Positions 1 through 8,314 of a DNA stretch of 64,000 nucleotides are shown piece after piece. The position numbers and the translations under genes were made by a program. The DNA is taken from the NCBI GenBank assembly GCA_947492575.1, contig CANLNK010000001.1:1-64000 (forward strand), given 5' to 3'. A model generated the notes under the pieces. The model did no database searches. It was not told where the DNA came from and saw only the letters and a list, made by a program, of their open reading frames with translations. Every line of letters starts with the position of its first letter. Within the stretch, counting starts at the first letter, position 1. The stretch is from an uncultured Thalassotalea sp. (GTDB taxonomy: Bacteria > Pseudomonadota > Gammaproteobacteria > Enterobacterales > Alteromonadaceae).

Positions 1-40
1 TTGAGCTAACTGATACTAATTGCCCGTGAGGCTTAACCAT
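1..40 (+). rRNA. rrl: 23S ribosomal RNA, 3' end (partial)
   Basis: The first 40 bases match the conserved 3' terminus of gammaproteobacterial 23S rRNA (gagctaactgatactaat ... cgtgaggcttaacc). Only the end is in the window; the gene continues upstream. The following spacer, about 160 bases up to the first 5S gene, shows no tRNA. Confidence 0.9.
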
Positions 41-201
41 ACAACACCCAAGTGGTTTTGTAGACTGACAGAATAAAGAATATTCACGTACTAACGTGTG
101 CTGAATTAAGATATTATCACTTTCCAATATTGTGACAGCGGATAGTAGTCGCTCCTTGGCATCCATGCCATCGCGACATAAATACATCCCTGTATAAATT
201 T

Positions 202-320
202 CGCCTAGCGACAATAGCGTTGTAGAACCACCTGAACCCATGCCGAACTCAGAAGTGAAATGCAACTGCGCCGATGGTAGTGTGGGAGTTCCCATGTGAG
301 AGTAGGTCATTGCTAGGCAC
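202..320 (+). rRNA. rrf: 5S ribosomal RNA, copy 1
   Basis: The conserved 5S core is present (ccgaactcagaagtgaaa and gccgatggtagtgtggg). The ends pair as helix I: gcctagc near the 5' end with gctaggc at the 3' end. The length of about 119 nt is normal. It directly follows the 23S gene, as in a standard rrn operon. The ends are set from helix I and may be off by one or two bases. Confidence 0.93.
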
Positions 321-331
321 CTAATTAAGAG

Positions 332-362
332 AAAGCCCGATTCATATGAGTCGGGCTTTTTT
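332..362 (+). terminator. Intrinsic terminator after 5S copy 1
   Basis: The stem AAAGCCCGA/TCGGGCTTT with a 10-base loop is followed by a T run. It sits 12 bases after 5S copy 1, so transcription of the second 5S copy would need read-through or its own promoter. Confidence 0.85.
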
Positions 363-432
363 AATCTAAGCTCTTATTGTTTAGTTTTGTTTCATAACGC
401 TTGTTTAGACGTTACTAACCAATAACAGTTTT

Positions 433-551
433 TTGCTGGCAACCATAGCATTGTAGAACCACCTGATCCCTTGCCGAACTCAGAAGTGAAATGCAATTGC
501 GCCGATGGTAGTGTGGGAGTTCCCATGTGAGAGTAGGTCATTGCTAGGCAC
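433..551 (+). rRNA. rrf: 5S ribosomal RNA, copy 2 (diverged)
   Basis: This is a second tandem 5S sequence exactly 231 bases downstream of the first. From the ttgtagaacc motif to the 3' end it is almost identical to copy 1. The first 19 bases differ at several places, and there are changes in the loop near gatcccttgccg. The two outer pairs of helix I are lost, but the inner helix is kept (one A-U pair becomes G-U and one G-U becomes A-U). It could be a functional variant or an early pseudogene. It sits between two terminators. Confidence 0.8.
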
Positions 552-562
552 CTAATTAAAAG

Positions 563-591
563 AAAGGCTATCCGAAAGGGTAGCCTTTTTT
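563..591 (+). terminator. Intrinsic terminator after 5S copy 2
   Basis: The stem AAGGCTATCC/GGGTAGCCTT closes a GAAA tetraloop and is followed by six T. This is a strong rho-independent terminator and probably the true end of the rRNA operon. Confidence 0.88.
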
Positions 592-753
592 GCATTTAGA
601 TATCTCAAGAATACGATACATTCGCAGCGATCTAAATTACCTACCTTACCCCTATCAAGTAATCCCAAAAACACACTTTAGTTGAAAGGAAATCTTCTAT
701 AAGTACGTTGAATCAGTTCAATGGCGGTGTTCAGATGGAGAGTTAGTAGATAT

Positions 754-781
754 AAAAAAAGGCGCTAAAAGCGCCTTTTTC
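754..781 (-). terminator. Terminator downstream of metJ (bidirectional shape)
   Basis: The stem GGCGCT/AGCGCC (761-776) has an A run on the left and a T run on the right, so it can end transcription from either side. It lies 16 bases beyond the metJ stop codon. Confidence 0.8.
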
Positions 782-797
782 ATGTTTCGGTAGTTTA

Positions 798-1127
798 CTA
801 CTCTTCATCATCTTCAAACTGTGAAAAGTCCGTAATTCCTTTTGCTGCCAGTGCTTCTCTTACGCTAGCTGGTAGCTTGTGTTCATTATCTTTTGCGAGA
901 TCGTTGTCATCCGGTAGCGGTTGCCCTGTAAAGGCGTGTAAAAAAGCTTCGCATAAAAGCTCGCTATTCGTCGCATGGCGAAGATTATTTACCTGACGTC
1001 TAGTTCTTTCATCAGTTAATACTTTAAGAACACGTAACGGAATGGAAACGGTGATTTTTTTTACTTGCTCGCTTTTCTTTCCATGCTCTGCATAAGGGTT
1101 GATATATTCGCCATTCCAATCAGCCAT
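798..1127 (-). CDS. metJ: MetJ, methionine regulon repressor
   Basis: MetJ is a small ribbon-helix-helix repressor that uses S-adenosylmethionine as corepressor and binds tandem 8-bp met boxes. The 109-residue protein is close to Escherichia coli MetJ throughout: [18 protein letters not shown] forms the DNA-contacting beta strand, and [18 protein letters not shown] and [17 protein letters not shown] are also present. The length fits the family (about 105). It is divergent from metB, with MetJ boxes in the shared intergenic region, so it probably regulates both itself and metBL. The start ATG at 1127 matches the family N-terminus. The identification is near certain from direct sequence resemblance. 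Confidence 0.97.
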   Translation of the reverse strand: MADWNGEYINPYAEHGKKSEQVKKITVSIPLRVLKVLTDERTRRQVNNLRHATNSELLCEAFLHAFTGQPLPDDNDLAKDNEHKLPASVREALAAKGITDFSQFEDDEE

Positions 1128-1258
1128 TTAGTTACCTCATCGATTTATTTTATATGGGGTTTCTTATCGTTTTATTGCTTGTTGTTATTTACTGCTAAAC
1201 CCACATGATTTCACTGCAAATTGTACTATTTGAGGTAATTCAGTCAACCTATATGTGT

Positions 1259-1274
1259 AGAAGTTTAGACGTCC
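1259..1274. promoter_or_regulatory. MetJ boxes, metJ-proximal pair
   Basis: Two adjacent 8-bp units, agaagttt (6/8 to AGACGTCT) and agacgtcc (7/8), lie in the metJ-metB spacer. Tandem 8-bp repeats are the known MetJ operator form. Their place upstream of the metB promoter and on the metJ side suggests autoregulation of metJ; that assignment is inference. Confidence 0.65.
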
Positions 1275-1283
1275 AAAAATTAC

Positions 1284-1312
1284 TTGACGCTCTGTTGTAA
1301 AAGATTTAGATT
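1284..1312 (+). promoter_or_regulatory. Predicted sigma70 promoter of metB
   Basis: TTGACG (1284-1289) and TAGATT (1307-1312) are separated by 17 bp, an ideal spacing. The -10 element runs into the MetJ box array, so repressor binding would block it. Confidence 0.7.
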
Positions 1313-1331
1313 TATAGACGTCTAAACATCT
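1308..1331. promoter_or_regulatory. MetJ operator at metB (three tandem met boxes)
   Basis: Three contiguous 8-bp units are present: agatttat (5/8), agacgtct (1316-1323, perfect consensus) and aaacatct (6/8). They overlap the predicted -10 element and transcription start of metB. The layout is that of a classical MetJ operator. Confidence 0.85.
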
Positions 1332-1348
1332 ATATAAAGGTTGCAACA

Positions 1349-2515
1349 ATGAGTCAGCAAAAAGCATCAACGACTGCAGTTCGTGCAGGTATAAATACCG
1401 ATCAACATCACGGTGCTGTTGTTGCACCTATTCATTTATCTAGTACCTATTCTTTAAAAGGCTTCAACCAGAAACGTGATTTTGATTATTCAAGAACAGG
1501 TAATCCGACTCGATCTACTTTAGCTAATGCGATAGCAGAGCTAGAAGGTGGAGAGGTTGGCATTGTCACAGGTACTGGTATGGCCGCAGTTCATCTTATC
1601 TGTCAGCTACTTTCTGTCGGTGATAAAGTTGTTATTCCACATGACTGCTATGGCGGTAGCTACCGTCTATTCGTTCACTTAGCAAAACGCGGTCAGTTTG
1701 ATGTTATCGTTGTCGATCAGTCGGATGAAAAAGCGTTAACTGAGGCTTTAGCTCAAGCACCTAAATTGGTGTTAATAGAAACGCCGAGTAACCCACTATT
1801 GAGAATCGTGGATATAGAAGCTATTGCTAAACAGAGTAAAGCGGTTGGAGCTTTAGTCGCTGTTGACAATACCTTTCTATCACCTTTACTTCAGCAACCT
1901 CTATCATTAGGTGCCGACATTGTATTTCATTCAACCACGAAATATATCAATGGTCATAGTGACGTAGTTGGTGGTGTGTTGGTCACTAAAGAAAAAGCGT
2001 TAGGTGAAGAGCTTGCATGGTGGGCTAACTGTATAGGTATTACAGGCCCTGCGTTTGATAGCTATTTGGCACTGCGAGGTCTAAAGACATTACCCCTACG
2101 TATGGCTGCACATCAAAAAAATGCAAACGAAGTGGCGGCGTTCTTAGATAACCATCCCGCAATAGAGGTTGTGTACTACCCAGGTTTGACAAGCCATCCA
2201 CAGTATGAGCTTGCGAAGAGACAACAAAAAGACTTCGGTGCGATGTTAAGCTTTGAACTTAAAGGTGGTGTCGAAGCTGTGAAAGTGCTCTTTGATAATC
2301 TTAAGCTCTTCACTTTGGCACAGTCTTTAGGTGGCGTAGAGAGTTTAATTAGTCACCCTTCAACCATGACACATGCAGGCATGGATTTAGCTGCGCAAGA
2401 AGCAGCGGGTATAAAACAAAACCTAGTTCGTTTATCGGTAGGGATTGAAGACGTACAAGATATTATTGCGGACCTATCGCAAGGTCTAGCAGCTAGTCAA
2501 ACAGAACCAGCCTAA
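1349..2515 (+). CDS. metB: Cystathionine gamma-synthase
   Basis: MetB is the PLP enzyme that joins an activated homoserine (O-succinylhomoserine in most enterics) with cysteine to give cystathionine, the first sulfur step of trans-sulfuration to methionine. The 388-residue protein is a Cys/Met metabolism PLP family member. YSRTGNPTR (47-55) is the phosphate-binding region, and the Schiff-base lysine is K198 in FHSTTKYINGHSD, the same number as in E. coli MetB. The start ATG has TAAAGG 8 bp upstream. It is the first gene of metB-metL behind the MetJ operator. MetB rather than MetC or MetZ is chosen from context and similarity; the acyl-homoserine used cannot be read from sequence. Confidence 0.93.
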   Translation: MSQQKASTTAVRAGINTDQHHGAVVAPIHLSSTYSLKGFNQKRDFDYSRTGNPTRSTLANAIAELEGGEVGIVTGTGMAAVHLICQLLSVGDKVVIPHDCYGGSYRLFVHLAKRGQFDVIVVDQSDEKALTEALAQAPKLVLIETPSNPLLRIVDIEAIAKQSKAVGALVAVDNTFLSPLLQQPLSLGADIVFHSTTKYINGHSDVVGGVLVTKEKALGEELAWWANCIGITGPAFDSYLALRGLKTLPLRMAAHQKNANEVAAFLDNHPAIEVVYYPGLTSHPQYELAKRQQKDFGAMLSFELKGGVEAVKVLFDNLKLFTLAQSLGGVESLISHPSTMTHAGMDLAAQEAAGIKQNLVRLSVGIEDVQDIIADLSQGLAASQTEPA

Positions 2516-2556
2516 CTCGGCAAAAGCAAACTGGTAAGCATTAAAGGTAATCTAAA

Positions 2557-4968
2557 GTGAATAATAAGTTGTTTAAGCATGCCGTGCAGGTTCACAAGTT
2601 TGGTGGTAGCTCGCTAGCTTCTACGGAATGTATTAATCGTGTTGTTGATATTATTCAGCACAACTGTCAATTGCAGGATATTGTTGTGGTTTCTGCAAAT
2701 GGAAATACGACTGACGAATTGATTGAAATATATGAACTAGCGCTTAGTAATAGCGAACAAGTCCACCAAGCAATTGAACAGTTGGAAACGAAGCAGCAAG
2801 CCCTGATCGCAAGTCTACTTTCGACTGAAAAAGCGAGTGACGTATTTGAAATTGTTATTCAAGATATTAAGAAACTTTTACAATGGTTACAGCTCGACAT
2901 CAGCGAGCATAAAGCTGAACTATTAGCATTTGGAGAGTCTTGGTCGGCAAGCTTACTCGCAGCTATTTTGTCAGAACGCGTTTGCCCAAGTTATGCCCTA
3001 GATGCCCGTGATTTTCTCGTGATTGATGATGAGGTTAGTCGTGAAGTTGCCTACACTGAGAGCGAAGAGAAATTTACGAACGAATTAAAACAGGGAGCTC
3101 TAGCAGTCATTACTGGCTTTATTGCGCGCGATTCACAAGGAACACCCTGCACTCTGGGTCGCAATGGCAGTGATTATTCTGCAACTATAATGGCGGCGCT
3201 ATCCCATGCACAAACCGTTACGTTATGGACAGATGTGGATGGTATTTATAGTGCTGATCCTCGTGTTGTGCCATTGGCAAGAAAGTTACACCGTGTACCG
3301 CGCTCAGTAGCAAAAGAGCTAGGCAGACTGGGTAACCCCATTCTACACGCTAAAACGTTGGAGCCACTTGATAAAAAGGGCTCGCACCTTCACGTGGCTA
3401 GCAGCTTTGACCCCGAAACACTAGGGACAGAAGTTGGGGATTTTGGCCAGATCGCACAACAAGAACTATCTGTAACTTATTTGAATGATTTATTGCTAGC
3501 ACAATCTTATGATCTGCAGGGGGATGCAGGAGAAGAGGCTTATCATAAATTTTCAGCCATCAGTGGTGATATTACCAAAGGACAACTGGTTATTCGCTTA
3601 AACCAACAAAAAGGACTTAGTGAATGGTTAGCGGGTAGTGACGCAGAAGTTAAATTTACACCTGTTTCTATTATGGCGGTTGTTGGCCACAATATCGCTG
3701 AGCGCGGCAATGTGAAGGCAAGGTTTAAGCGCGCGTTACGATCGCAGCGTCCAATCGCAATCTTTAATACATTGCACCAAGATAGTTTAGTAGCCGCTCT
3801 GCCTAATGCATGTACTGGCGAAACACTTAATACTATTCACCATGCGGTTACAAAAGATGCTCGTCATATTGGGCTGGTTATTGCCGGGCTGGGAAATATT
3901 GGTCAGCGCTTTATAGAGCTATTACCCGAGCAGTTACATCGTGTCGAGGCGTTAGAGAACGTTCATCTCGTTGGTCTTGTTTCATCGAGAAAACTCTTAC
4001 TGCAGACGGACGGTATAGACCCTGAACGAGCTATCGAAGAATTTGAGTGTTCTGCTCAAGGCTATGAGCCTGAATCTTTAGTGACGGCTTTGTCGAATCA
4101 TCCATACGATGAACTAATTGTTGTAGATATTACACCGAGTGAAACATTCAGCCACTTATACGAATGCTTTTTTGAGCAAGGCATTCATGTGATAGGGGCA
4201 AATAAATGGGCAGGTTCATCGCCTTTAGAGCATTACAAAAAACTGCAAAGGCTGGTTGCTGATAGTAAGGCTTTATGGCTAGGTAATACTACTGTTGGTG
4301 CCGGTTTGCCAATTAACCATGCTATTGAAGACCTTATTCAAAGTGGCGATGAAATTCTTGAAATTTCGGGTATATTTTCTGGCACGCTTTCTTGGTTATT
4401 CGAAAAATATGACGGCCAAACGGCTTTTTCTGAACTGCTTCTAACCGCCTTAGGTGAAGGTATAACAGAGCCAGACCCTCGAGAGGACTTATCGGGTCGA
4501 GACGTTCAACGAAAATTGCTTATTCTAGCGAGATTAGCGGGTATTGAATTGTCACTAGAGGATATCGATTGTCAAAACTTGGTGCCAGCCTCCTTATGTG
4601 ATGTACCGTTAGAAGAATTTCTATCTAGGGCGGAAGAATTAGATGAGAACTTTGCTAAACGACTTGCGGATGCCAAAGCGAGTAACGGCTGCATTCGGTA
4701 TATTGCTCGTCTATCACGCCAAAACGGACAAGTGAAAGCAGCCGTCGGGTTAGAAGTTATTGCTCAACAGGATGCATTTGCTTCGCTAACGCCGTGCGAC
4801 AACATTTTCAAAGTTGTTAGTCATTGGTATCAGGACAATCCATTGATCATTCGGGGACCGGGCGCAGGGCGAGATGTAACTGCCGGAGGCTTACATTCAG
4901 ATTTAGTGAACGCATGTAAACAACTTGCAGGTAAGCAACATCAAGTAAAACTAAAAGGGATAAATTAG
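2557..4968 (+). CDS. metL: Bifunctional aspartokinase II / homoserine dehydrogenase II
   Basis: MetL carries out two steps of the aspartate pathway: phosphorylation of aspartate and reduction of aspartate semialdehyde to homoserine. Of 803 residues, the N-terminal half is an aspartokinase (VHKFGGSSLAS at 12-22, then TDVDGIYSADPRVVP) and the C-terminal half a homoserine dehydrogenase (NAD-binding GLGNIGQRF near 446, then TTVGAGLP and ISGIFSGTLSWL). The length is close to E. coli MetL (810). The start is GTG at 2557 with AAAGG upstream; no in-frame ATG fits better. It lies 41 bp after metB, so the two are probably co-transcribed under MetJ. Association with metB, rather than with thrBC, favours MetL over ThrA. 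Confidence 0.94.
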   Translation: MNNKLFKHAVQVHKFGGSSLASTECINRVVDIIQHNCQLQDIVVVSANGNTTDELIEIYELALSNSEQVHQAIEQLETKQQALIASLLSTEKASDVFEIVIQDIKKLLQWLQLDISEHKAELLAFGESWSASLLAAILSERVCPSYALDARDFLVIDDEVSREVAYTESEEKFTNELKQGALAVITGFIARDSQGTPCTLGRNGSDYSATIMAALSHAQTVTLWTDVDGIYSADPRVVPLARKLHRVPRSVAKELGRLGNPILHAKTLEPLDKKGSHLHVASSFDPETLGTEVGDFGQIAQQELSVTYLNDLLLAQSYDLQGDAGEEAYHKFSAISGDITKGQLVIRLNQQKGLSEWLAGSDAEVKFTPVSIMAVVGHNIAERGNVKARFKRALRSQRPIAIFNTLHQDSLVAALPNACTGETLNTIHHAVTKDARHIGLVIAGLGNIGQRFIELLPEQLHRVEALENVHLVGLVSSRKLLLQTDGIDPERAIEEFECSAQGYEPESLVTALSNHPYDELIVVDITPSETFSHLYECFFEQGIHVIGANKWAGSSPLEHYKKLQRLVADSKALWLGNTTVGAGLPINHAIEDLIQSGDEILEISGIFSGTLSWLFEKYDGQTAFSELLLTALGEGITEPDPREDLSGRDVQRKLLILARLAGIELSLEDIDCQNLVPASLCDVPLEEFLSRAEELDENFAKRLADAKASNGCIRYIARLSRQNGQVKAAVGLEVIAQQDAFASLTPCDNIFKVVSHWYQDNPLIIRGPGAGRDVTAGGLHSDLVNACKQLAGKQHQVKLKGIN

Positions 4969-5052
4969 TCGCATCGCTTTTCACCATTTAACCCTCTAAC
5001 ATGTCTTAAAATTTTGGGCGTTCAATGAGCGATAGCTGACGTTAGGTCAACC

Positions 5053-5099
5053 TTTTGCAGTATACATTTTTATCATTACGAAACTTGTACACTGCAAAA
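5053..5099. repeat. 14-bp inverted repeat between metL and the next gene
   Basis: The arms TTTTGCAGTATACA (5053-5066) and TGTACACTGCAAAA (5086-5099) match at 13 of 14 positions across a 19-base spacer. No T run follows on the plus strand, so it is a poor intrinsic terminator. It could be an RNA hairpin in the metL 3' region or an operator for the downstream gene. Confidence 0.6.
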
Positions 5100-5201
5100 C
5101 CTACCCCATAACGATTTGTATCGTTTGAGTTTTTATTCATTTTCACTTATGTTTAGCCCTAAACCGCGCAAATAAGCAACTTTGTTACAGACTCATTATT
5201 A

Positions 5202-6695
5202 ATGAATAGTAAGCAACACCAATCTTTGTTAACCACGCAAGTAAATAGCCTGCTTGAGCGTATGTTCAAGCCTAGCCCAATTAAAGATGCGCTAATAGAT
5301 GGTGCGACGACATTCTTTGCAAATCAGCCTCTTGTTGAACAAATCGGGCATGAGTTAGATGAAAAAGAGCAGCAGGTTAGCGATGGTAAGCAGGGAAAAA
5401 CATCGGTAGATGTTAAAGGTGGAAATGACAAAAGCAAAGGTAATCTAGAACGCAGACAGGCTCAGATAGAAGCTGATAAAGCTAACTTCCAACAACAAAT
5501 GCGTTCTGAGCGAATCGAACGCCATGAGCGTTTGACAAAAATTTGCTATGAAATTCTTGAACTCACAGAGGGTGAGAATTTCACCGAGACTAATCGCAAG
5601 TCAGCTTCGGTATTAGGCACCATACAATTGTTAAGCCATACGGAAGGTAGCCAAATTGCACGTGTCAATGAACAGCACAAACCCTTATACAAGGCTATTT
5701 TGGTACTGCGCTTGCTCGATAAATTAATTATCGATGAAGCGATTAAAGATTCATATATCCAACACTTCCTTGGTGAAATCAAAGGTGAAGACTATAAAGA
5801 GTTTAAGTCGAACGATGAAGAGGCTTATAAGGTCTTTGAAAGTGAAGTGAAGGTGGCAGTGATAAAAGCTGCTCTGCTCCAAGATATCGGTAATTTCCAT
5901 CCAGACGCGCAAGCCATTCTAGTAGGTAAAGAAGAAGATAAAGATCCTTACCGGACGCTCGATGTAGAAGAGCGAAAATCGCTATTGCAAATAAACTATC
6001 GTGAAACGATTCGTTATTTAGCCGATGGTATTGGCTCTGCCGATTACATGGGCAACTCTAAGAAAGATCGAGATTTATTCAAACATCAAGAAATTCGTAA
6101 GCTGAAGTTCATCAAAGAGTTGTTAAAAGGGGCGATTAATCCACAGCAAGGATTAGGCAACTTACTTAAAGTCCCACAAATATATACTTCAATTGTGTTA
6201 TCGACTAAAACTAGCTACAAGTACAAGTTGATTCCGAAAGTGTACCAAGCACTCAATCAAAACGCAGAGCGAGGCACTTGCAGTCAGAAAGTAGTCGATG
6301 CGTTATATGCTATTACTGGCATGTTCCCACAAGGCTTTGGGGTTGTTTATCTTGCTTTAGACGCAGCTGGCAATTCGTTAGAGCGATATGAATATGCTGT
6401 CGTTAACCAATTGTATCCGAGCGATCCCGAAGAGCCCCGTTGTAGAATAGCGACAAGACAGCTTACTTTTATCGGTTATGGCTCTGATATGACGATTAAT
6501 AAATCTGAAAACTTGTACTTCGCAGAATCTGCGAAACGGTTAGCGTCGATGAGTCGGAGTCGTTTGGAAGAAATTCTAGAAAAACTGGTATCAAATTATC
6601 AAGAGCGTATTGAGCTCGATCTGATTCCACGCTGCTGGCATCCTAGAGAATTCTTTTCAGTGCGAGAGAATCAAAAGCTTTGGAATAAGTCTTAA
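5202..6695 (+). CDS. HD-GYP-like protein with a degenerate active site
   Basis: I do not recognise a named family. The 497-residue protein has no signal peptide or membrane segment. A charged, coiled-coil-prone stretch covers roughly 50-115. Residues about 219-275 resemble the start of an HD-GYP phosphodiesterase domain (AALLQDIGNFHPDAQAIL against the usual AALLHDIGK...). The region near 365-420 (ALYAITGMFPQGFGVVYLAL, then NQLYPSDPEEPR) resembles the HD-GYP C-terminal part. The first metal ligand is replaced: QDIG at 227-230 instead of HDIG, and the GYP loop is not visible. If the match is right, the protein is probably not an active c-di-GMP phosphodiesterase and may be a binding or structural relative. 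It stands alone, with gaps of 233 and over 500 bases on either side. Confidence 0.5.
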   Translation: MNSKQHQSLLTTQVNSLLERMFKPSPIKDALIDGATTFFANQPLVEQIGHELDEKEQQVSDGKQGKTSVDVKGGNDKSKGNLERRQAQIEADKANFQQQMRSERIERHERLTKICYEILELTEGENFTETNRKSASVLGTIQLLSHTEGSQIARVNEQHKPLYKAILVLRLLDKLIIDEAIKDSYIQHFLGEIKGEDYKEFKSNDEEAYKVFESEVKVAVIKAALLQDIGNFHPDAQAILVGKEEDKDPYRTLDVEERKSLLQINYRETIRYLADGIGSADYMGNSKKDRDLFKHQEIRKLKFIKELLKGAINPQQGLGNLLKVPQIYTSIVLSTKTSYKYKLIPKVYQALNQNAERGTCSQKVVDALYAITGMFPQGFGVVYLALDAAGNSLERYEYAVVNQLYPSDPEEPRCRIATRQLTFIGYGSDMTINKSENLYFAESAKRLASMSRSRLEEILEKLVSNYQERIELDLIPRCWHPREFFSVRENQKLWNKS

Positions 6696-7000
6696 TATTT
6701 TTACATCTTCACACACGAACTTGATACAAGCTTACCGTTAATACTTTTTCACCTTTAGTAACCTTTTAAAGTACTACTTTGCATAGTATGTGCTTTGTTC
6801 TTCAATGCGTATTTTTAGCGCTTAAGACATAGTTATTAGTGTTTTCAGACCTTTTAGTCTTTCTAAGTTTCTCTTTGTGCTATTTACTTCACTCCATTTT
6901 AATCCAATCCCTGTTGAGAAAAGGCTCTCTCGTTAATTCGCGTGAGGTTAACGCTCCCTTATTAGCCGTAGTAAATCTTTAATAAAATATTTATGTTAAA
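6696..7000. other. Gene-free interval upstream of the arginine leader
   Basis: This AT-rich interval has no open reading frame with a ribosome binding site on either strand, no tRNA and no clear terminator. The only repeat noticed is a short imperfect CGTTAA/TTAACG pair near 6932-6954. The region just downstream carries the predicted arg promoter. Confidence 0.5.
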
Positions 7001-7003
7001 AAG

Positions 7004-7032
7004 TTGCATAAAGATTCATGTGGTGTTATTTT
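7004..7032 (+). promoter_or_regulatory. Predicted arg operon promoter with overlapping ArgR box
   Basis: TTGCAT (7004-7009) and TATTTT (7027-7032) lie 17 bp apart. The stretch 7005-7018, tgcataaagattca, matches 12 of 14 positions of the ARG box TGAATwwwwATTCA and covers the -35 element, where ArgR would repress. A weaker look-alike (11/14) is at 7220-7233, next to argC. No well-spaced second full box was found, although ArgR usually binds paired boxes, so the call is tentative. Confidence 0.5.
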
Positions 7033-7082
7033 CTCCTCACGGTGTAGATAACCTTTTTTGTAGAACGCGAAGGAACTTTTAA

Positions 7083-7139
7083 ATGTATTCAAGTAAACAG
7101 CTAGATATGGAGTTTAATGGTATTTGGCGACGACGATAA
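7083..7139 (+). CDS. Candidate arginine leader peptide of the arg operon (18 aa)
   Basis: An 18-codon ORF starts with ATG at 7083, with AAGGA (7070-7074) 8 bp upstream, a better ribosome binding site than that of argC itself. Its peptide ends Ile-Trp-Arg-Arg-Arg, with three consecutive CGA codons just before TAA. A run of codons for the end-product amino acid is the hallmark of attenuator leader peptides such as those of his, trp, thr and phe operons. It lies between the predicted promoter and argC, about 107 bases upstream of the argC ATG. I did not find a convincing terminator/antiterminator pair after it; only a 6-bp hairpin GGTGTC/GACATC (7164-7181) without a T run is visible. Function is inference. 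Confidence 0.5.
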   Translation: MYSSKQLDMEFNGIWRRR

Positions 7140-7246
7140 TTTTTTAGCTTTGGGTGTGGTTTAGGTGTCCTAGTCGACATCACAAAAGAGCGTTATTCGT
7201 TCGGTTTAATTTAATTATTTGAATACAATTGCAGTTTGGTGTTTAT

Positions 7247-8314
7247 ATGAAAGTCGCGGTTATTGGCGCTAGCGGATACGTTGGAGCAGAGCTTATTGGG
7301 TTATTGCTTCAACATGACAAGGTTTCGATCACGCATTTAGTTGTGTCGGAAAACAGTACTTCCACTGGGTTAAAATTTTCAGAGTTACATGCTCGCTGGC
7401 AGGGGATATGTGATGTACCCCTCCAGTCTTTTTCTCAAGCTTGGTTTGAAAGCGTAACTGCCGACTTAGATGCGGTATTCTTCGCAACGCCTCATGAATT
7501 TAGCGCCGAATGGGCACAACAGTTTGTTGAAGCAGGTATTAAAGTCTTTGACCTTTCAGGTGGTTTTCGCCTTAAAAACCCTAGTGATTATCCAACCTTC
7601 TATGGCTTCGAACATCAATCTTTGTCTGCACTAGCGCAAGCAAAATATGGTTTAGCTGAATGGCTACCATCAGATTTTAATGACGCACAGATAGTTGCAG
7701 TGCCGGGTTGCTACCCAACTGCCAGCTTACTGTCGTTGAAGCCTATTACAACTGCAAAGCTAAATGTCGAAAATGGCCTAATAGTGGTTAATGGTATAAG
7801 CGGTGTCAGCGGCGCTGGTCGCAAAGCATCACTAGCGACAAGTTTTAATGAAGTCAGCTTAAAACCATATAATATTTTACAGCATCGCCATCAGCCCGAA
7901 ATTAGCCAAGAAGCTGATGCGCAAGTTATCTTTAACCCACACTTGGCACCCTATAAACGTGGCTTGCTGGCTACGGTAACCCTCAACATTAAACAGGGTG
8001 TGACAACTGCTGATGTCGATAACGCATTTTTAGAAGCATACCAAGACGCACCATTGGTACGTATTAAAAAGGCTTGGCCACAAATTGACGACGTTGCCCA
8101 TACGCCGTTCGCTGATATTCATTGGCAATTCGATGAGTCAAAGCAGGTACTGGTGGTAACTACAGCTATTGATAACTTACTTAAAGGTGCTGCATCGCAA
8201 GCAGTCCAGTGCCTGAATGCAACAATTGGACTACCAAGTCACTACGGTTTACTGCCACATTTCACAGTCGCTACTAATGTAGGTAGTCAACTGCCTAACG
8301 GAGCTATCTCATGA
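7247..8314 (+). CDS. argC: N-acetyl-gamma-glutamyl-phosphate reductase
   Basis: ArgC reduces N-acetylglutamyl phosphate to the semialdehyde with NADPH, the third step of arginine synthesis. The protein starts MKVAVIGASGYVGAEL, the Rossmann loop of the family. The catalytic cysteine lies in VAVPGCYPTAS, and the histidine region HRHQPEI follows. The ATG at 7247 is chosen over an upstream in-frame TTG at 7229 because only the ATG places the Rossmann motif at the N-terminus; its ribosome binding site is weak (GGTG). The 355-residue length fits the family. It is the first enzyme gene of argCBFGHA, overlaps argB by 4 bp (ATGA), and is preceded by the candidate leader peptide. Confidence 0.94.
   Translation: MKVAVIGASGYVGAELIGLLLQHDKVSITHLVVSENSTSTGLKFSELHARWQGICDVPLQSFSQAWFESVTADLDAVFFATPHEFSAEWAQQFVEAGIKVFDLSGGFRLKNPSDYPTFYGFEHQSLSALAQAKYGLAEWLPSDFNDAQIVAVPGCYPTASLLSLKPITTAKLNVENGLIVVNGISGVSGAGRKASLATSFNEVSLKPYNILQHRHQPEISQEADAQVIFNPHLAPYKRGLLATVTLNIKQGVTTADVDNAFLEAYQDAPLVRIKKAWPQIDDVAHTPFADIHWQFDESKQVLVVTTAIDNLLKGAASQAVQCLNATIGLPSHYGLLPHFTVATNVGSQLPNGAIS

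Noticed and set aside
41-201. tRNA gene in the rRNA spacer
   Set aside because: No cloverleaf, T-loop sequence (GGTTCGAATCC type) or CCA end was seen.
392-595. 67-residue minus-strand ORF across 5S copy 2
   Set aside because: It lies on the opposite strand of an rRNA gene and its terminator and has no ribosome binding site.
1185-1427. 80-residue minus-strand ORF over the metB start
   Set aside because: It runs through the metB promoter and MetJ boxes and into metB; no family resemblance.
7140-7200. Intrinsic terminator/antiterminator after the arginine leader ORF
   Set aside because: Only a 6-bp hairpin without a T run was found, and the TTTTTT near 7141 has no stable stem before it.
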